This document shows positions 44,057-52,655 of a stretch of DNA of 64,000 bases, piece by piece. The notes below the pieces were generated by a model that ran no database searches, was not told where the DNA came from, and saw nothing but the letters and a program-made list of their open reading frames with translations. The stretch is taken from NCBI RefSeq assembly GCF_023657445.1, contig NZ_JAGTWY010000001.1:1922001-1986000 (forward strand), written 5' to 3'. Origin of the DNA: Marinobacter sediminum (lineage in GTDB: Bacteria > Pseudomonadota > Gammaproteobacteria > Pseudomonadales > Oleiphilaceae). Position 1 is the stretch's first letter. The number at the start of each line of letters is the position of its first letter. The position numbers were made by a program, and so were the translations under genes.

Positions 44057-44077
44057 TGGCCTGACCTGCCCTCCTTC

Positions 44078-44104
44078 CAGGTGCCTGCAGCAAGCAGGCA
44101 CCTG
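44078..44104 (+). terminator. Terminator after the yfaZ-like gene
   Basis: CAGGTGCCTGC and GCAGGCACCTG form a perfect 11-bp stem around AGCAA, followed by TTTCGTG. The T run is short. It lies 22 bp after the stop. Confidence 0.65.
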
Positions 44105-44183
44105 TTTCGTGCCTTCCCTCACGCTTTCCCTCAACGCCCGCTGATAGACTGACCGCCTGAACCCTCAGCACGGACGGCCAGGC

Positions 44184-46358
44184 ATGCGACTAATCTTTGG
44201 TTTGCTTCTTTCCTCAACGATTTTACTGACCGCAGGATGCGGCAGTGGGGACGATGCAATCAGCGGCGCACGTAACGATCCCAACGATTTTGCGGCCGCA
44301 AAAAACCCGGTGGACGATTTCAGCTCTGGCAGCACCGGGGATTCCAGCAATGCCGGGGGCCTCAAAGCCAATGAGGTCCGGATCACCATGGAAGTACCCG
44401 CAGACGCAGCTCCAGATGCGGAATTGACGCGACGCAACCTCAAGATCGTCCAGCCTGACCGCCTGGACGTCTATTCCACCAACACTGCCCTGCAGAACCT
44501 CGGTTCAGTTCCAATATCCACTCGTACGGACAGCAACGGATTCATCATTATCACATTTGAGCAGGGGCAACCCCTGGGACCGGATGTGATCATCGATGCG
44601 AGCTATGGCAACATCCGAATGCGCGCGCTGGCAGCAGACGCTGACCGGGACGTGAAGATCAATCCGTTCTCCGAATACCTGGTGCGTAATACGATTGCCA
44701 GCTACACCTCCGGTGAGTTACAGGCCATCCTCGATTGTGTGGAGGATGCCAACGGCGAGCTGTGCCTCAACAAATATGTCTGGTCGACGCTTTCTGACCA
44801 GGTCCACGACTTTGAAATCGATATTCCGTCTGGCGCTAACCTGAATGACGCCATGGCACTGCTTTCCAACCGCGGTGATTTTGCCCGGTATGTCGCGGCG
44901 ATGGCGGACTACGCTTTGCTCAATGAGACCTCGTCCGGCAAGATCAGCGCCAGCTCGGCGGATTACAATTCGGTGTTTCTTGGCTTAGAGCTCGGCCAGA
45001 CTTTCCTTGAAAGCTCCCTGCAAGGCTCTGGCCAGTGGGGTATCCGTACCGCTCAGGAAGAGATGCTGACAGACAACAATGGCACCAGCTACGTCTACCC
45101 GGCGCTGACGCTGACCAGTTTCGACACCTTCAACATCCGCGTTACGTCCCTGGCCAACGATATTCCCTATGATCGGGAGGCGCTGATCCATCAGGCCGGG
45201 AACCAGTTCTATCTGCGAGGTTCGGAACGGTGGGAACTGAACACCCACTCATCGTCTCCCGGTGCCGCCACACTGCTTGAGGATACTCGCTTGTTGGCGG
45301 GCCGCGCGCTTTACCAGAGCATTACCGGTCGCGGTAGCTCCAGGATCATCGGCTGGACGCGAAACCCCTATTACCTGGACGCCTACACAACGACGCCGGC
45401 ATCTGACACCACTGGGCCGGACCGGGTCATCAGCGGTTATTTCAGTGCCGGTAAGGCTATTGAGCTGGAAGCTTCTGGCGAGGAACTGAAGCGCAAAGGA
45501 ACACTGGAAGATCATTACTTGTCGGTCATTGAAATTGATCTTCTGAGAACGACCGGCTTTACCCTGGATACGCTGGATACTCGCAGCTACAACATGCTGT
45601 ACCTGTCGAGCCGGTTCAGTGATGACACAGCCTCTCCTGTTGTCATCGAATCCGGTATTGGCGACTGGCAGATCAGCGGTAGTACCATCAGTCAGTCCCA
45701 GAGTTATACGACAGTCAGCCGAGGCATGTCTGGCACTGTGACACGCAATGACACAGGCACCCGAAATGAGTCCTGGACGGTAAGCCGCCGAACCTCGAGA
45801 CTGAGCACGGGAGACGTCGAGACCGGTCGATTGAACCTTGATATCAGTACCGCGTCCGATTCCTTTGAACAGCCGGATCTCGGCATTGGAGCGAGTACCC
45901 CCGATGGTAGCCTGATGGCCTTCAACCTGGATGACAGCCCGCTGGGAGACGGGATGCTAATCGCCGCCGAGCAAACACCCAGCGCTACTCCGACAAGCGG
46001 GCAATACCGGTTGCAGGGGCTGGCAATCGGGCTGACGCCGGACACCAACCACCTGCAGCATTTTGATAACGCAGTGCTGACGATAGATTCAGCCAGCGTG
46101 GCAACATTGAGCACCCGAACCCTGGACATAATTCATTCGGTGAGTGCGGAAACTGTTTCAACACCGCAGCTCGTGGAAGGCGCTGAAATTAGCCTCGCGT
46201 ACATCGATGCTGGCAATGGCCGAGTCTCATTCACCAACGGCTCTCTCAATTTTGACGGCTTTTTCACGGCCGACAAAGAGCAACTCTACCTGCAGTTACG
46301 GGATTCCCAGGGCGACGAAGAGCAGGTCGGCTTGTTGTTGGCGACCCGGGTTCCCTGA
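44184..46358 (+). CDS. Large lipoprotein of unknown function
   Basis: This 724-residue product is not one I can name. It has a lipoprotein signal with lipobox LTAGC (Cys19), then a low-complexity Gly/Ser/Asp linker up to about residue 60, and a long acidic, beta-rich body. The residues after Cys19 are Gly-Ser, not Asp, so the outer-membrane inner leaflet is the expected site. There are no repeats or catalytic motifs that I see. It has only two cysteines besides Cys19 (residues near 188-196, in ILDCVEDANGELCLNKY), which may form a disulfide. It starts 80 bp after the previous terminator and is followed by a separate promoter. Confidence 0.75.
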   Translation: MRLIFGLLLSSTILLTAGCGSGDDAISGARNDPNDFAAAKNPVDDFSSGSTGDSSNAGGLKANEVRITMEVPADAAPDAELTRRNLKIVQPDRLDVYSTNTALQNLGSVPISTRTDSNGFIIITFEQGQPLGPDVIIDASYGNIRMRALAADADRDVKINPFSEYLVRNTIASYTSGELQAILDCVEDANGELCLNKYVWSTLSDQVHDFEIDIPSGANLNDAMALLSNRGDFARYVAAMADYALLNETSSGKISASSADYNSVFLGLELGQTFLESSLQGSGQWGIRTAQEEMLTDNNGTSYVYPALTLTSFDTFNIRVTSLANDIPYDREALIHQAGNQFYLRGSERWELNTHSSSPGAATLLEDTRLLAGRALYQSITGRGSSRIIGWTRNPYYLDAYTTTPASDTTGPDRVISGYFSAGKAIELEASGEELKRKGTLEDHYLSVIEIDLLRTTGFTLDTLDTRSYNMLYLSSRFSDDTASPVVIESGIGDWQISGSTISQSQSYTTVSRGMSGTVTRNDTGTRNESWTVSRRTSRLSTGDVETGRLNLDISTASDSFEQPDLGIGASTPDGSLMAFNLDDSPLGDGMLIAAEQTPSATPTSGQYRLQGLAIGLTPDTNHLQHFDNAVLTIDSASVATLSTRTLDIIHSVSAETVSTPQLVEGAEISLAYIDAGNGRVSFTNGSLNFDGFFTADKEQLYLQLRDSQGDEEQVGLLLATRVP

Positions 46359-46410
46359 ACAAGCACCCCTCGGTCAAGGTAAGCCGTTGGCAAGACTGGC
46401 CCGTATAACC

Positions 46411-46419
46411 TGTTATAAT
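46411..46419 (+). promoter_or_regulatory. Extended -10 promoter of the Bax-like gene
   Basis: TGTTATAAT (TG-n-TATAAT) is a perfect extended -10 motif, 32 bp before the start of the glucosaminidase gene. The possible -35 (TTGGCA) is too far away at 21 bp; extended -10 promoters often lack a -35. Confidence 0.65.
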
Positions 46420-46450
46420 CCAAGTCATATCCATTCTGACGAGAGGTTCT

Positions 46451-47371
46451 ATGTCTTCAGGTAAACGTGCGCTGTTGTTGATTGTTCCATTGATCGCATT
46501 CGCGGTCGGCGGCGGATTTTACGTTCCTCCGGGCAGCATGACTGGAGGGGCTGGCGGCGAGCCGGCGCTCTCGTCCCTACCGTCATTACCAAACTGGGCT
46601 GACGATGACCTTCCTGATTTTTCCCAGTTTCGGGACACCACTGAGAAAAAGGCGGCGTTTTTCTCATTCCTTTATCCTCGTATCGTACTGGCAAACTCCC
46701 GCATCCTGATTGAACGGGACTATCTCGACAGTCTGGCAAACCAGTCCAGCCTGGCCGAGAAGGAAAAAAAGTGGCTTACCGCCCAGGCCAACCGTCTGAG
46801 GATTGACGAGAAAATCGGAAGCCCGGAGTTCTTCGACCTGCTTCACAAACGCCTGGATATCATCCCTCCTTCTCTGATTCTGGCGCAGTCAGCAAACGAG
46901 TCCGCCTGGGGCACATCCAGATTTGCCACCAGAGGCAACAATCTGTTTGGCCAGTGGTGCTTCTCAAAAGGCTGTGGCCTTGTTCCTCGCAGCCGTGTGG
47001 AAGGGGCAGATCACGAGGTTGCAAAGTTCTCATCGCCCTATCGCTCAGTGAGGGCGTATATACAGAACCTGAACAGCCATCCTACCTATCAGTCCCTGCG
47101 TGATATTCGTTTGAAAGACCGGCGGGCAGGCGATCCGCTATCGGGACTGGATCTGGCCAGAGGGCTGCTCGGCTACTCAGAGCGCGGTCAAGACTACATA
47201 GAAGAAATAAGGGCGATGATCCATTACAACAACCTGGAATTTTACGATGACGATTTCAGGAGTGTCATCAAGGATTTAAGCCCCTCCCTGCTTGAGCAGC
47301 TGGCGTCCGCGGATCGAGAAGCCACGCTTTTGCCAGGCCAAAGCTCCTCCACGCCCCCTGCCGAAGGCTGA
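46451..47371 (+). CDS. Bax-like glucosaminidase-domain protein
   Basis: The 306-residue protein has an N-terminal hydrophobic segment (about 7-25), probably a signal anchor, and a glucosaminidase domain (about 120-275) with LILAQSANESAWGTSRFA, where Glu is the likely catalytic residue, and NNLFGQWCF. E. coli Bax has the same arrangement. It probably cuts GlcNAc-containing peptidoglycan chains in the periplasm. GAGAGG lies 6 nt before the ATG at 46451. Confidence 0.88.
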   Translation: MSSGKRALLLIVPLIAFAVGGGFYVPPGSMTGGAGGEPALSSLPSLPNWADDDLPDFSQFRDTTEKKAAFFSFLYPRIVLANSRILIERDYLDSLANQSSLAEKEKKWLTAQANRLRIDEKIGSPEFFDLLHKRLDIIPPSLILAQSANESAWGTSRFATRGNNLFGQWCFSKGCGLVPRSRVEGADHEVAKFSSPYRSVRAYIQNLNSHPTYQSLRDIRLKDRRAGDPLSGLDLARGLLGYSERGQDYIEEIRAMIHYNNLEFYDDDFRSVIKDLSPSLLEQLASADREATLLPGQSSSTPPAEG

Positions 47372-47410
47372 CCCCAACACAGAAGCCAGGACTTTCCGGA
47401 ACTATCCACC

Positions 47411-48304
47411 ATGTTGCACTTTCTACCCGCGCCGCTGAAAGGAACTCTGGCGGCAGCGCTTATTCTTCTGAACACGCTGATCCTGTTTCCCGTCCTGCTG
47501 GTGTTCGCCATCATCAAACTGATCCTGCCGGTGTCTTTTGTTCGCAAGGGCTGCACCGTCATTCTGAACCGGATTGCGTGGATCTGGATCGGCTTTAACA
47601 ATTTGCTGATGGACGGTCTGCACAGGGTTGAGTGGGATGTTCGTGGTGTGGAGGACCTGGATCGGAAACACTGGTATTTCGTCACCTGCAACCACCAGAG
47701 CTGGGCTGACATTCCCGCAATTCAGTATGTCCTGAACAATCGAATTCCGTTGCTGAAGTTTTTCCTGAAAAAGGAACTGATCTGGGTTCCGCTAATGGGT
47801 ATCGCCTGGTGGGCTCTGGACTTCCCGTTCATGCACAGGCACACGAAGGAACAGATCGCCCGGCGCCATGAACTGAAGGGAAAGGACATAGCGGCTACCC
47901 AGGCTGCCTGCGAGAAATTCCGGTACACGCCCGTTACCATTTTCAATTTCATGGAGGGTACCCGCTATACGCCCGCGAAACATAAATCCCAGGCTTCGCC
48001 CTATAAGCACTTGCTAAAGCCTCGTGCCGGGGGAACCGCGTTCGTGTTAGGGGCAATGGGGGAAATGATTCATACCATGCTGGATGTAACCATTGTTTAT
48101 CCGGGTGGCCGGGGAGGGTTCTGGAACTACCTGTGTGGACGGATCGGCCGCATTATCGTTGATGTCCGAGTGCGGGAAATTCCGTCACGATTCTTAGGGA
48201 TGGATTACGAAAATAATCGCGAAATCCGGTCCGATTTCCAGCGTTGGATCACCGAAATCTGGGCCGAAAAGGATGCCCGGATCGAAGAACTCAAACAGAC
48301 TTAG
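47411..48304 (+). CDS. YihG-like PlsC-family acyltransferase
   Basis: The 297-residue inner-membrane protein has an N-terminal hydrophobic segment (about 12-45) and the acyltransferase motifs NHQSWAD (HxxxxD), FMEGTRYTP (EGTR) and VTIVYPGG. It resembles YihG, which acylates lysophospholipids with poly-unsaturated or other unusual chains. It is linked to the Bax-like gene by 39 bp. Its stop overlaps the stop of the convergent regulator by TTAG. Confidence 0.9.
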   Translation: MLHFLPAPLKGTLAAALILLNTLILFPVLLVFAIIKLILPVSFVRKGCTVILNRIAWIWIGFNNLLMDGLHRVEWDVRGVEDLDRKHWYFVTCNHQSWADIPAIQYVLNNRIPLLKFFLKKELIWVPLMGIAWWALDFPFMHRHTKEQIARRHELKGKDIAATQAACEKFRYTPVTIFNFMEGTRYTPAKHKSQASPYKHLLKPRAGGTAFVLGAMGEMIHTMLDVTIVYPGGRGGFWNYLCGRIGRIIVDVRVREIPSRFLGMDYENNREIRSDFQRWITEIWAEKDARIEELKQT

Positions 48305-50991
48305 AGCAACCCTAGCTCCCGTGCCCGGACGATTGCCTGGGTACGCGACCTCACTTCCAGCTTGGCATTGATGCGGCGTGCATGGGTTTTTACGGTATGC
48401 AGTGAGATGTGCAGCTTGTCGGCAATTTCCTGATTTGAAAGCCCCTTTGCGATCAGTTCCAACACGCCGTGCTCACGGTCGCTGATCGGCTCCGCCAGAG
48501 AACCAATCCCCTCAGCCACTGGCTCTACCTCGTAAAGACGGCCGAGGGCCTCTCTGAATGCACTCTCGGGGAGCTGATAGAACCCCTTCTCAACCAGACT
48601 CTGCAGCTCGTTCCTGAGCTCTGCAAAGGGGCTGATAAAATGCTCCCGGGATGCCTCGGCCACAACCGACGCCAGAATTTTCTGAGCCACCGTTGCGCCT
48701 TTCTCTTCCTGAATCAGTAGGGCTTCTAACAGGCGCATGTGCAGTTCTACACCCCAGGGTATGGCCTCATCATAACGTTGACGGCTCTCCTGCAGCGTTT
48801 CGCGAGCCCGAATGTATTCACCCCGGGCCAGATCAACCCGAACCTGCATGCAATCGAGCAGCCCGGGCATCATCGGAAAGAGCTCTGGCACACAGCCGGC
48901 CCGGCGATAGGGCTCCAGCTTCATCACCGCCTGAGCGGCACTGTCTACCTGATTTTGCGCCAGCCAGCAGCTGGCCTTGAGGGCCTCAAGAACCGGCACA
49001 AACAGTGATTCATCCACTTGCCAGGCATGCATGGTTCGTTCGGCTCGCCCGATCCAGACAAACGCTTCCTCAATTCGACCGGATACACGACACATCAACA
49101 CACGAACGGTCATTGCCAGCAACAGACCAAGATCCCGGGTCTGCTCTGCGTGGCGCCCACAACGCACCAGTAACCGGTCAGCCTCGGCATGTCGCCCCTG
49201 GTGCCAGAGCACCAGAACCAGGTTCAACTGCAGGCGAGTCTCCCCAATCCGGGCCGGCCTTGCCAACTCCTGCATGGCCGTGTCCAGCCCGGTGCGAAGA
49301 AGCTGTTCCGCATGCTTCAAAGCACCCTTACCAAGCTCAATCCGAGCGTGGGCATAAACCGCCAGAGCTTCCGAGCCGGAATCTCCCGCTTCCCGGGCAA
49401 GCCGAGCCGCCGCACGATTCGCTTCCCGGGCTCCATTAAAGCGGCCCGCCGCACACAGGGCACTCGAGCGCACCATCTGGGTAACCAGCTGTCCCTGGGT
49501 AGAAAGCTCTCCTCCTGACAAAGCCTTGTCGGCCATAACCAGCGCGTCCCCGACACTGCCCTCGCCCCTGAGGATAAACGCCTTCAGAGCCTGTATCCTG
49601 GCGGCATGTTCGCGCTGATCCGGCTCAGTAAGGCCATCAATCAAAGCCTTGGCCTGCCGGAACTGACCTCCGATTGCGTGCACCCAGCTATACACGATTC
49701 GCAATCGTGCGCTCCGCTCCAAGACCCGCGATGGCAGACTCTTACGCAAACGAAGCAGAGACGCGGTGTCCTGACCCAGGAGCAATGCCTCCGAGCCCTC
49801 CGAAGCAATACGAATGACTTCTTCTGCATCACCGGCCAACAGAGCGCACTTCAACGCCTCCGGGAATTGATCACGTGCTCCGAACCACCAGCTCGCCCGC
49901 AACATACGCTCGTTATAACCGGCCATCACCGGAGCCTTCAGCCACTCCTGAAGCAAGGGATTAAACCGGTACCAACGCCCCCTTCCCGGTATGACTTTGA
50001 GAGGCAGGCCCAGGTCCAGCGCTTGTGAAGGGGCAAAGCCGGCGTCCGGAATCAAAGGCTCCAGATCTGCAAACAGTTCGTCTGAGAATAACTCCAGCTC
50101 AGCCATGGCACGCAGTGATTGCCTCTGAGCCGGTGTCAGCCCCCCCAGCACGGAATCTTTCAGAAAACGCTCAACACTTGCCGTTTCCTGCACCGGCTTC
50201 CGCTCGCTGTCGCGTATTAGTTCACGACGATAGAGAGCCAGCGGCGTGGCCCAGCCTTCCGTAATGCCATAGAGGTTATCAACTGCAACGCTGGTTAACT
50301 GCCTACTCTCAAGTGCCTGCCGGAAATAGCCAAACATCTCCGACCGGCTGAACTCGAGCTTATCGCTTCCAAGGCGATTGAACCGATTTTCCAACTCCAG
50401 TCCGTGCGTTTCAAACGGGAGAACCTTTCGGGAAATCAACACCACAGACATCTTGTCAGGGACTTCAGTCACCAGTTGTTGCAGGAGCGCTACAACAGCA
50501 GGGTTACTCAGGTTTTGCAGGTTGTCCAGAATGAGAACCCGACATACCGGGTTACGCTGGCGGCCCAGCGCAACCAGCATCATCGCCAGGGCATCGGAAA
50601 AGGTTGCCCCCCCCTGGAGACTGTTCTCGGAAGCTTCAGGCAGATCTAAAGCAATGCCAATCAAAGTCAGAAACCGGGAAGGCGAATTGTCTCGAGCGTT
50701 AAGAGATACCCAGCGGAGGGTTTCCGGGGCGAAGCCGGCGGAGTGCAGACCTGCATTCACAGCGTGGGATTTTCCGTAACCGCCGGGGGCTTCGACAAAT
50801 AACGCCCCCCGGGGAAGCAACCCTTCGGCAATACGCTGGTTCAGCTGAGGTCGTTCCAGGGAATCAGAGGGGATAACGGGAACCTGGACCCTTTGCCTGA
50901 GCAGGTCCCTGACCAACTCACCTCGTTGAAGACCACTGTTCGCTGACTGGAACTCATCATTGGCTGCACAGCCATCATTGAATGGTTTCAC
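48301..50991 (-). CDS. MalT/AlkS-like LuxR-family ATP-dependent regulator
   Basis: An 896-residue STAND-type regulator: an N-terminal NTPase with P-loop EAPGGYGKS at 68-75, a central run of TPR-like helices (about 380-790), and a C-terminal LuxR HTH with LSNQEIADKLHISLHTVKTH. Such proteins switch on promoters when a small inducer and ATP bind. The start is GTG at 50991, with GGGGCAG upstream. It lies downstream of DUF1302-DUF1329 on the same strand, with a terminator in the 269-bp gap, so it probably has its own promoter; it may control that pair. The inducer is unknown. Confidence 0.9.
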   Translation of the reverse strand: MKPFNDGCAANDEFQSANSGLQRGELVRDLLRQRVQVPVIPSDSLERPQLNQRIAEGLLPRGALFVEAPGGYGKSHAVNAGLHSAGFAPETLRWVSLNARDNSPSRFLTLIGIALDLPEASENSLQGGATFSDALAMMLVALGRQRNPVCRVLILDNLQNLSNPAVVALLQQLVTEVPDKMSVVLISRKVLPFETHGLELENRFNRLGSDKLEFSRSEMFGYFRQALESRQLTSVAVDNLYGITEGWATPLALYRRELIRDSERKPVQETASVERFLKDSVLGGLTPAQRQSLRAMAELELFSDELFADLEPLIPDAGFAPSQALDLGLPLKVIPGRGRWYRFNPLLQEWLKAPVMAGYNERMLRASWWFGARDQFPEALKCALLAGDAEEVIRIASEGSEALLLGQDTASLLRLRKSLPSRVLERSARLRIVYSWVHAIGGQFRQAKALIDGLTEPDQREHAARIQALKAFILRGEGSVGDALVMADKALSGGELSTQGQLVTQMVRSSALCAAGRFNGAREANRAAARLAREAGDSGSEALAVYAHARIELGKGALKHAEQLLRTGLDTAMQELARPARIGETRLQLNLVLVLWHQGRHAEADRLLVRCGRHAEQTRDLGLLLAMTVRVLMCRVSGRIEEAFVWIGRAERTMHAWQVDESLFVPVLEALKASCWLAQNQVDSAAQAVMKLEPYRRAGCVPELFPMMPGLLDCMQVRVDLARGEYIRARETLQESRQRYDEAIPWGVELHMRLLEALLIQEEKGATVAQKILASVVAEASREHFISPFAELRNELQSLVEKGFYQLPESAFREALGRLYEVEPVAEGIGSLAEPISDREHGVLELIAKGLSNQEIADKLHISLHTVKTHARRINAKLEVRSRTQAIVRARELGLL

Positions 50992-51212
50992 GCACTGCCC
51001 CGTTTGAAACCGGCAGGAGTTTACCCTTTCGCCGGAAAATGGTTCTCTGCACTGACGTTTGATTAGCGACCTTCTTCGGGTACGCCTTTAGTATGATCTA
51101 GAGGTTAAACCAAATTAGGGGCGGGCTGCAAAATTTTGACGTGAAAGGATTTTATGCGGTGGCGATTGTTTAACAGTGCTCCAGTGTTAGCCTGAAATTT
51201 TCGGCCAGATAC

Positions 51213-51242
51213 AAAAACGGCGGGCCCAGAGCCCGCCGTTTT
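51213..51242 (-). terminator. Rho-independent terminator after the DUF1329 gene
   Basis: AAAACGGCGGGC and GCCCGCCGTTTT form a perfect 12-bp stem around a 5-nt loop. On the - strand it ends in TTTTTG. It lies 18 bp after the DUF1329 stop. The rest of the 269-bp gap to the regulator gene shows nothing else. Confidence 0.88.
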
Positions 51243-51260
51243 CAGATTGCTAACTCCCCC

Positions 51261-52622
51261 TCAACGGGTACCCGAACGGCGAAGCGCAGCCGGCGTGTAA
51301 TCCCGGGACCGACGCTCAACACCAAATTGATACGGATCGTTTTCTTCGTTGGTCAGACCCAGTGCCAGATAACGGCCGGACAGCAGATCATACAGCGTTT
51401 CGATCGCGTACCAGGGTACAACCTGATCGTAGAACTGCATCGAGTGGGCTTCAGCCACACGCCAGAGCTCACCACGGCCGTCATAATGGTCAATAACGGA
51501 CGCCTGCCACGTGTCTTCATCAATGTAGAAATCACGCTGAGCATAGATGTGGCGCTCACCTTCTTTCAGTGTGGCGCGCACGTGCCATACACGGTGCAGT
51601 TCATAGCGGGTCAGATCCTGATTGATATGACCGGCCTTAACGATCTGGTCATAATCCAGGCTCCGATCCACCAGCTTGTAGGAATTGTATGGAATGTACA
51701 TTTCCTTCTTGCCTACGAGCTCCCAGTTGTAACGATCCGGCGCACCGTTGAACATGTCGAAGTTGTCGGACGTACGCATACCGTCAGACGCGGTACCCGG
51801 ACCATCATAGGCAACCTGAGGCGCACGGCGAACGCGACGCTGACCGGCGTTGTATACCCATGCACGACGAGGCTCGGCAACCTGGTCAATGGTTTCGTGA
51901 ACAAGCAGTACGTTACCTGCAAGACGAGCCGGCCCAGTGATTGCCTGCTTGAAGTAGAACAGAACGTTGGGATCTTCCCCTGGCTTGTAGTCCTCAAGGT
52001 ACGTCCTCCAGGTCAGCTCGTCCTGGAATTTAACCACGGAGAAAGAACCGTCAGCCGTGGGAGTAACCTGTCCAACGTTTCGCTGAACCGAGCCACCGCG
52101 ATAACGGGTAATGTGATTCCAGATTGCCTCAAGGCCATTCTGGGGAACCGGGAACGGTGTAGCCGTTTGGTAATTGCCAAGCCCGTTACCATCTTTGATC
52201 AATTCGACCGATGTGGCGTTCGCTACGGTCTCATCCATCACATCTTTCGGATAAGCAGCGCTACGGTGACTCTCGTAGACCGGCATGAAGTAATCATCAT
52301 ACTTCTTGATCATCGCAACCTGGCCCCGGGACAGCTTGTCCTCGTACTGCCCAACGTTGCTCTGATCGATGGTGAACTTCGGCTTTTCATCCGGGAACGG
52401 ATTCACGTATATACCGTCCCCCTTGTAGTCGGCAGGAGGTGTCGTCAGACCACCAGTCCACGCTGGAATTTCACCGCCATTTCCGGCCTTCTCAGCACCC
52501 ATCGGGGTCAGCGAGTCTCCCAGCTTGGAGGCTTCCGCTGCAGAAACCGCACCATAGGCCTGGCCCGCAAAGAGACTTGCAGCCAGTACGCCTGTGGACA
52601 GTAGTTTCTTGTTCAGTTTCAT
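51261..52622 (-). CDS. DUF1329 outer-membrane-associated protein
   Basis: A 453-residue exported protein with a signal peptide ending about AGQAYG^AV (residue 24). The mature body has the DUF1329 features, including GGEIPAWTGGL near the N terminus and the segment RAWVYNAGQRRVRRAPQVAYD, which make a LolA-like curved beta sheet. It is always near DUF1302 genes, as here (33 bp downstream of it), and is thought to help move hydrophobic substrates across the envelope; the mechanism is not established. Confidence 0.88.
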   Translation of the reverse strand: MKLNKKLLSTGVLAASLFAGQAYGAVSAAEASKLGDSLTPMGAEKAGNGGEIPAWTGGLTTPPADYKGDGIYVNPFPDEKPKFTIDQSNVGQYEDKLSRGQVAMIKKYDDYFMPVYESHRSAAYPKDVMDETVANATSVELIKDGNGLGNYQTATPFPVPQNGLEAIWNHITRYRGGSVQRNVGQVTPTADGSFSVVKFQDELTWRTYLEDYKPGEDPNVLFYFKQAITGPARLAGNVLLVHETIDQVAEPRRAWVYNAGQRRVRRAPQVAYDGPGTASDGMRTSDNFDMFNGAPDRYNWELVGKKEMYIPYNSYKLVDRSLDYDQIVKAGHINQDLTRYELHRVWHVRATLKEGERHIYAQRDFYIDEDTWQASVIDHYDGRGELWRVAEAHSMQFYDQVVPWYAIETLYDLLSGRYLALGLTNEENDPYQFGVERRSRDYTPAALRRSGTR

Positions 52623-52655
52623 TTAAAGTTCCTCGTTAAACGAATTCTTTCCGGT

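Noticed and set aside
51327..52604. 425-codon open frame on the + strand
   Set aside because: Shadow of the DUF1329 gene, which has a signal peptide and family features on the - strand.
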